Source: Catonia carolina
Taxonomy: Eukaryota; Arthropoda; Insecta; Hemiptera; Achilidae
DNA length: 64,000 nt
Assembly: GCA_035578175.1 (NCBI GenBank)
Contig: JAQMRL010000005.1
Location: forward strand, 59,253,722-59,317,721
Reading direction: 5' to 3'
The notes beneath the pieces were generated by a model. The model did not search any database and was not told the DNA's origin. It worked only from the letters and a program-made list of their open reading frames with translations. Within the stretch, counting starts at the first letter, position 1. The number at the start of each line of letters is the position of its first letter. Positions 56,814 to 64,000 of the stretch are shown one piece after another. Position numbers and translations under genes: made by a program.

Positions 56814-57748
56814 TTACTAAAGACAAACCTCTTTAAACCTGAAACTTATAAAATAGTTATGGGTAAATAAGTGCACTGTTAGCTAACCTCACAAAATATT
56901 CTCTAATGACGGTAAAAATAAAAAGCGAGGAGACTAATTTAAAAAAGTACAATCCATCGGCAGCTAGATACTCTTTATTATAAACGGTTTCAGTTGAAGA
57001 TATAACATTTAACGCCATTTGAGTATTTTAACAAGTTATATGCTGTGATGGACCGGTTCGCGCTAATTCTGAGGCTCAGGCGTCCTCGTGTTACTCTGAA
57101 CGAATTGGTTTTTCTGTGACTTATTTAAATTTATAATAATTAAGGAATATTTCAATATGCTTGTCTTTATTTTGTTAAAGTGATTTAATTTTATTAATTA
57201 ATAATAAAAAACCCCGATTATAAAACAAAAACTGTAGTAGCAATTGCAAATGAACTGACACTTATAAAATTGAAAAAAGTAACTGAGGGTCAATATCTTT
57301 AATAGATATTTACCATAACACATAGTAAATGTTTCTGAAGCACTGTTTGGCAAAAAGAAACACTGCCTAGCTGCTAGAAATGAAGTAACCAGTATAAAAA
57401 TATATAAGAACGATGACACTTAAAAGTTGTCAGCAATTTTCAACATAGTAAAGTACTTGTATTTTTACTAACGTCACAAAAATCCAAAGTGTGCATCCAT
57501 GGTAATATGATGGCCACAACCAGGGTTAAACCAAAAATTTCTTGCGTTGTTTCTGTTTAAATATTACACGATAAGTGTGTCATTCTTTTGTAAGCATTCT
57601 TTGTTAAAAACAAACTTTTGATACATTGATCACCATTCTGTTCTTCAATAAAATCGGGTCATAGTATTGTGAGTATTAAATAACAAATAATAGAATCAAT
57701 TATATAAATAATATATTTGTATAAAAAAAATAATAAAAATATATTTAC
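56814..57748. other. LUC7L intron 2 DNA, nothing recognised
   Basis: AT-rich, with no shared repeat or protein-like frame. Confidence 0.45.
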
Positions 57749-57821
57749 CGAAGATGGTCGTCGTATTCTCTCGAATGGGTTCATCAACACATCCGTCTTT
57801 CTCGTCATCCTCGATCATCAT
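57749..57821 (-). CDS. Possible first coding exon of an unidentified minus-strand gene
   Basis: ATGATG at 57816-57821 opens 24 acidic codons (MMIEDDEKDGCVDEPIRENT and four more) that end one base into a codon before a donor GTAAAT. An in-frame stop precedes the ATG. The surrounding 57740-58130 is richer in G, C and CpG than the DNA around it, as at a promoter. A short upstream ATG frame (57826-57828, seven codons) overlaps. No second exon was identified and the family is unknown. The plus strand is also open here, so chance cannot be excluded. Confidence 0.3.
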
Positions 57822-57829
57822 CCGTCATG

Positions 57830-59010
57830 GCAGCCTTCGCCGTTGGTGTACGTATTTTCTGTTTAATTAGTTGTTTCTCTGAATGGTGGTTTAAAAGTGA
57901 AAAGCGAATTGATTACTGATTTTGAAATATATTTTTTTCTTGGTTCTCTTCTTGCATATAGGGAGGTTAAAGTTGTGTGTGAAGTACACAGTTACGTACA
58001 CGTGTGTACAGAAATGTCAAAAATGCAAAATCGATTGACACCGAACCGGTTGGTTGGTTGCGTGCGTGCAACAGTGGCCGTTTATCATCTTCTCCTCCCA
58101 CAATCAATCGACAAATGACTATGTATTCCAGAGACGATTGATATACCTCTCTCTCTCATCTTGTAAGTCTCTCTCACACTCTCTATTCCTTTAAAAATCA
58201 TCATGAAAAAAATTATTATTGTTTAGATTTTTTATAATGTAAAATATGTATTAATCTACCGATCTTTTTATTTGTTTGTTTATTATTTATTTGGTGTTTT
58301 TTTTTGTTTAGCCAGATTCTATCAGTAATAATAAATCTGTGTTTTATAAAATGTACTGCATTTATATTTTGTGCGGAAGTACTTAATTTATTGTTTGTTG
58401 TTGTTTTTGTTTTCTATTATAGTTACGCAGGATGGTTTAATTATGTTGTATTAAGTACAAAAAAAAATTTATTAATGTGTATTAGTGGTTAAGGTGTATT
58501 TTTATCATTATTGTTTTATTTTTGGATTAAGTTTGTGCGTTAATCCATATTAGATCAGCCATGTGGTGTTGTTGTTTGATGTTTTTAATTTTTACAATGT
58601 TTTTTATCAAGTTTTCTTCAAAATTTTTGTAATTTGAAACTGTGGTTAAATTTTTTTTAAATAATTAAGTCTTTTGTGTTATTTTTGAAGATAACAGGAT
58701 GGTTTAAGGAATGAAATTGTTTAAATTGAAGAAATGGGTTTCATTTTAGGTTTGTTCAAATTTTTCCTAAGTGGTAAACGTCTGGGTTAAAAAACAAACT
58801 ATAAAATGTAAAACATTTTGAGAATTAAAATTGTTAACTAACAATTTGAATCTATTTGGGTGATCTGAAATGAATTGACTGAGGTTTTGATTGTAATACC
58901 ATGGGTAAATTAAAATTAGTAGCTTTTTATGCAGTAAAACAATTTTTAACTGGACTTGAAATTTCGCGCTGTTACAATGCTTGCCTAAAATGTTGAGTTG
59001 AAAGTTTATA
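57830..59010. other. CpG-richer patch then AT-rich DNA
   Basis: 57830-58130 has several CpG strings (TTACGTACACGTG, ACACCGAACCGGTTGGTT). From 58150 on nothing was recognised. Confidence 0.4.
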
Positions 59011-59628
59011 CAGGTGAATCTCCATAACTCAAACCATGTAGGGAATGTGGTACTAATTCAAGTTAAAGAAACTTTAAAATACTGTACAACGTAACTGTAA
59101 AATTTTGATCAATTTTTAAAGATAATGTTAAAAAATTTTTAAATATTGTTTTAATGGCATTAAACATATCTTGTGCATTGTAACTTTTGATTAAAATCAA
59201 TATTTTTATTGCTTGTAATTTGTAGCAATTTTCGTTAAAAACTGTGGCACTTTGTCACAAATAATATTTTGAACGATTCCATGATAGTTTTTTATTTTTA
59301 AAATTTTTCAATGTTGCATCCCTAATTGATCTGAATTTTCTCGGAGCATACACCTGATATAGGAAAGCTTTTCCTGTGTACTTCTTGCAGCCTATTTAGC
59401 ACACCTTCTTCTATTCCAGGCCACAAAATCATTTTCGTATAAATTTGTGTTAGAAACAAAAACGATTCGAGTTCTAAAAAAATCTCCAACAAGAAGTTTG
59501 AGTTACGAATATTCGAGTTTTGGACGCTAATTTTAACGTAAATTAACAACTAAATCCTAGGAAAACCGAATTTAATTCAAATTATAGAAAATTCGAGTGT
59601 AGACATTCGAGTTATGGAAGTTCAACTG
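59011..59628. mobile_element. pogo-like nonautonomous element
   Basis: The left end CAGGTGAATCTCCATAACTC follows TA (59009-59010). The right end read inward is CAGTTGAACTTCCATAACTC. The ends are a good match to pogo/Tigger termini. No transposase; a 75-codon minus frame inside is not recognisable. The right TA is not clean. Confidence 0.6.
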
Positions 59629-60049
59629 TTTATGAAAACTGTTTTAAAAACTTTGTGAGGCAAACAATCATGAAGTTAAAGTTAGAACATAATGCATTTA
59701 TTCAATAGAAACCCAGTTTCTAAACAGCCAAAATATGAGTTTGGAGAAGTTGTAATGTTAGTTAAGAAAACGTATGATTCATTGGTACATTTTTCCATCT
59801 AGTTCAGAAAAATTGTAATAGATTCTGTTAAGTTAGCTTTGTCTAGAAAATAATATTATTTTCTATATATGTTGATTTATGGTATTACTATCAATTATCA
59901 ATGAATTGATGTTTGTATTTGTAGGAGAATTATTTCAGAGCATTTAATTTAATTAAATGGGCACGTAGAAAAACTGTCGTTATAAAATTTATAATTTTAT
60001 TTACAGTAATCCTATGCCATTCGCGGTTTTATTTTGTGACAAAATATCT

Positions 60050-60540
60050 AAAAATCTTAATGAAGAATTGTTTTTGAATTTTTTATTCAATATAATACTT
60101 GCCAAGGCATTTTAAGACCTTATATGCATTCTGGGGCAAAAGCGTATGTAATCAAAGTTGTCAATTTTTTTTGTACAATGGTAAGTTTTGCATCAATGAG
60201 TAATTTTCTGTATTTTGCTCATTAAAATTGCTAAAAAATGAGTTTTTAATATTGCGAGGTTAGTGTATACATTTTACGTTTGGGGTAATGAAAAAAAAAT
60301 ACAACTTTTTATTTTAAGTATTTTCTGCTACAAAGCCTAGTTTAGCATCCATTAGTGATTTCCTGTATTTTTAAATCGAACAGTCATTATTTTAAGTCAT
60401 TTTGCGTCATTCATTCACGATTAAAATTAGATTATGTTTTTCATTTTACATTGTGTACTCATGATTAAACGTAAATGATAATTTGTTATTATTTACATTG
60501 GCAAATGAAAGTCATTGAGTGTTTAACACCAGCCTTTTTT
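60050..60540 (+). repeat. R2 repeat copy, 3' half
   Basis: It matches the two internal units and 3' end of the 52195 copy, ending with TTTACATTGGCAAATGAAAG and a diverged ACACCAG string. Confidence 0.65.
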
Positions 60541-60544
60541 TTTC

Positions 60545-63500
60545 TAGTTGTTTACTTCTCACATTATTCATTTTTTATCTATTGAATAGTCATTGAACTT
60601 TAACGGCTAGTTTTTCTACTTGTTCCTAAAAATAAAAATTTTGATTCACTTCAGTGATTTGAATTTAAAAATTTTTTCTTGTAATTTATTGTTATTTTTT
60701 ATTACAGGATTTAATTAATTAAATATTTTTTTCAGTTGTTAATGTTTTTCTTTTAGTTTCATGAAATCGCTGCTAAAAACAGATGTAATTTTGATTGATA
60801 AATTGTAAGTTGAAACAACTATAAAATTTTTAATTATATTATTACATAAAAATTTATTTGTTAATTATATGTGCTGTAATGTTAATTTATATTTATGTGT
60901 GTTTTATATTTATGTATTAATTTTTTTGTAAGAAATACATGTTTGATATAATGTTTTAAATTATTCTGTTCAGGAAAAGTAATTATTATAGGTTTTATTT
61001 TATTTTATGTTTAAAACGAATTCTTTCCAATTGTGAGCAGCATAGTGGTTAAAATAGGAAATAGTGTGTGATCTGTAGCTGTTGTAATGGTTACTAAAAA
61101 ATCTGTTACATTTTTGATATAATTTTGTTACAATTCTGGCTGGATGTTCAAAAAGTATTGTCTTTTTTTAATATTTATTTGCCATGAATAAAATAAATGT
61201 GTTAAACGTTACGGTGGTAAACAAGTTTGTTAAATTTCTGTACAATTTTATGTCCAAATTGTGTGAAAATGTTTGAAATTTGTTTTTTTACATTTCTTTA
61301 TTATTGATAAAACATGTTCCTCCAAGATGTTTCTTTCAGTTTTCTAAACAAATTAATGTTGGACAGAGCAAGAAATATAAATAAAATCAATAAGACGAAT
61401 AACACCCTCATGGTCCAAGAAAACAGAAGCTGCGATTTTACAATTTGATAGGATTTTCACTTTTTTGCTGAAGTAGAATGTCAAAAATGACAGGGATTTA
61501 CTATTTGAAATAGTAAATCTCTGTCTTCAGTCTTGTAACGAAGTAAACGTTCCAAAAAGTTTAAAAATACATTAGTCATCTGCTGTGATTTGTGTTTTGC
61601 GGTTAACTATTTTGGTACCCAGAGAGCTGAAATTTAATAAAATATGATACATCGTTTACAATCTGCTAAGCACGTCCAACAGAGGTGTGAAGTTTTGTCA
61701 ATATTATAAATTTAGATAATATGACAATTCTCATAAATGAGATTAATGAAGCATGTAACGATACTACTTGTTGATAATTTCTGTCGTATCGCATGTGGTT
61801 CATTGAACACAAGTTATTAACCATCATGAAACGTGTCACACCAATGACAATCATTTCTTATTTCAATTAAAATTTTGTAATTGTTCAATGGCTTCATTTT
61901 TTGGTCGTTAAGAAATAACAAACTTAAGGACTTCATCTTGGACGTAAATTGATTAAGGAGCGGTCTTTACACAAACTGTCTTCCTGGACATAATAATCCT
62001 ACTAAATCGTGCAATAATTCAAGAGCAGTATTAGTACTGGTATACAGGAAAAGGACATTACGTTTTGAACGATCCTTGTATAATAAAAAAAAACCATTTC
62101 TATGATAATAAACTGTTCATATCTGCAACCAAAGCACTTATTTGCACGTACATTGTCGGAATGTTGTATTTAAAGATAGAAATCAGTTTACACACTATTT
62201 CTTGTAATGCACTATGTGTGAACATTTGAAAGGAGTATCGTTTTTGTTTTACAATATTAACAGAATTTGATCTTCTTAAATATATATATTTTTCTTTCTT
62301 TAAATGTTTTCTTTTTTTTAATTAATTTTGGTGGTGGTGATGGTGGAAATTTTGGTTGGTGTTGGGCATGTTTTTTTTTTGTTGAAAGAAACGAAAATGT
62401 ATTGCGAAAGATTCGATGTAAGATGGTCTGTTTGTAACCAGAAATTGGCTCGTTGGTTTGCTATTTTTGAAGAAATAATTGATTGTAGTGGTGTTTTGTT
62501 CTGTGTTATTAGCAAGATCTTGATCTGTATTTGGTAGATTATGATGTGAAAAAATATTAGTTAACCTATAAAAATCAACTGTATTTTGTTAACTTGACTC
62601 ATGTAATAACATGGGTACTTAGTTCTCTTCTTTTTTATACTGGTTTTTAATTAATCCTGACTGAAACAAATGATAGAAGATTTTTGGTTACAGATTGTTT
62701 ACTGTTAATTGTTCCTTCTGTAATACATTTTCCCCACATATTTAAAACATTGTCTTAAAATTTTATGTTTTTTTTTTATTTTCTCACTATGTATTCAGGA
62801 GAAGTATTGTGTTTATGAGGAATACTTGGGATGAAGTTATTAATTTCTGGAATGTAGTTGAACCCACTTATCTGAATTATGTAGAATGTACACATTTGGA
62901 TGTGTAAAGTTCTGGATAACTCATGGGGGTTATAAGTTTTTGGTTTAAGTACAGAAAAAGGAGCTATACATTATTTTTGTAACAATTGTTTTATTCGTAG
63001 AAATTGAACGATAATGATGAGGTTATCTGACTTCAGGCAAGTCCTTTACCATCCCTTTTCTCTCAAAGTCTCTCAATGGCGTCTTAATTTCTTTATAGCT
63101 CATACACCCTTCTAAATTGTCTACAACCTCTATTCTTCGATGTCCTCTTCTCCTTTTTTGAATTCTTTCTCTTGGGAATTCTCTCCTTTATTTTATTGTA
63201 AACTATTTGCTTTCCTTTATCGAATGATTTTAATTGAATTCTTCTAGTGTTCACGTTTTATATCTGTAAAGCTGTACTCTCCAAAAATATAACAATTTAA
63301 TTAATTTTTTCATAGGTTTAATTCCATCTTGCTATACAGTAAGTTTTTCTTTCTAACATTTCTTATAGTATTCTGGTTCTTATTTTTATTTTAGTTTCAC
63401 TTCTGCAATCTTCAGTCAAAATGGTAGCAGCAATTTTTTTTCTCTTGTTGATGTACATAAATTTAATTGTTTCATATTGTCATTTCGTGGTATTTCTCAG

Positions 63501-64000
63501 GTTGTGTTCTTGCCCTTTTTCGTGTATTGGCGTGTTGACGTGGCACATGCTATAGGTATTTTATGCCCCTTCCAACACATATTATATACAGTCAACAATC
63601 TTAAATGAAGAAAATTATTTTCTTCTATTTACCATTTGTATGCCAGCACACTGGCTTCCTCTACGAGCATGTTAATATAAACCGAGAGGGAAGCCCTAAA
63701 ATAGATGGATGCCGGAAATGGCCATTGAGCGTAATCCTTGACCGATGATGATTATGATGATATTCTTATTGACATATTTCTGTACATTGATTTATTGCTT
63801 TTATTTTGACATCAATTTTTTAATTTTTATAACCTATTATTGTAACACTTAAGTCTAGGTTCATTAGGGATCTCGGTGTGACACATAATTAACAAACTTC
63901 CTTTAAACTAGTAACTTATTATTATTTAGTATCGGGTTACAGAGTTTCACTCTGTTGTAGATTATATGATCTATTTCCGAAAAGAATGGTAATACAAATG
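60545..64000. other. LUC7L intron 2 or beyond, mostly unassigned
   Basis: AT-rich DNA with no LUC7L exon recognised. 62850-62940 (AGTTGAACCCACTTATCTGA) may be a pogo end. 63000-63230 and 63640-63760 look like tails of retroelements (for example GATGGATGCCGGAAATGGCC), not assigned. Confidence 0.4.

Noticed and set aside
57740..57850. Plus-strand exon starting ATGGTCGTC
   Set aside because: Open but low-complexity Ser-rich, and the donor would be weak; the minus-strand reading is the better candidate.
62328..62537. 69-codon plus-strand frame
   Set aside because: It begins in a GGTGGT microsatellite and has no recognisable domain.
1..64000. CRISPR arrays, operons, bacterial-type systems
   Set aside because: None seen; the DNA is eukaryotic, with spliced genes and SINEs.

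Overview
The window is eukaryotic nuclear DNA, AT-rich and crowded with transposable elements. It fits an insect with a large, repeat-filled genome, possibly a hemipteran. The order is an inference from repeat style only; no species was identified. GT-AG introns, tRNA-headed SINEs, mariner, pogo, TTAA-type, Penelope, non-LTR and Ty3/gypsy elements all point to an arthropod.

Two host genes stand head to head. On the minus strand, from 41416 down to 11173, lies a complete TBL3 (UTP13) gene. Fifteen coding exons join in frame at all 14 junctions to give 798 codons: a WD40 repeat protein of the small-subunit processome with the Utp13 C-terminal domain. On the plus strand, 552 bases away, LUC7L begins at 41969. 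Its first two coding exons (41969-42029, 46148-46242) encode the start of the LUC7-like U1 snRNP protein; the rest was not found before the window ends, so its second intron appears longer than 17.7 kb. The gap between the start codons is a probable bidirectional promoter.

Layout. 1-11170: 3' flank of TBL3, filled with a broken non-LTR retrotransposon, SINE and DNA transposon remnants, and a pogo-like element (9854-10977) carrying two nested LINE tails. 11173-41416: TBL3, with introns holding a Penelope fragment, SINEs, several mariners, TTAA elements, a CTAG-dense MITE and, in intron 3, a young 6.2-kb Ty3/gypsy element (28704-34933) in the sense orientation. That element has 502-bp LTRs with one seen difference, a gag-pol -1 slippery site, a SINE fragment inserted in frame in gag, and one 1-nt break in pol. 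41417-41968: promoter. 41969-64000: LUC7L and its long introns, holding two foldback mariners, copies of a high-copy noncoding repeat (called R2 here), a 0.38-kb insertion family with target duplications, and a possible unidentified minus-strand first exon near 57.8 kb.

Both host genes act in nuclear RNA processing (pre-rRNA for TBL3, pre-mRNA 5' splice-site choice for LUC7L), so shared housekeeping expression is plausible. No new multi-gene system was found. The most unusual signals are the two foldback mariners, the frame-preserving SINE in gag, the duplicated 5' splice site of TBL3 exon 3, and the hairpin beside the exon 6 acceptor.
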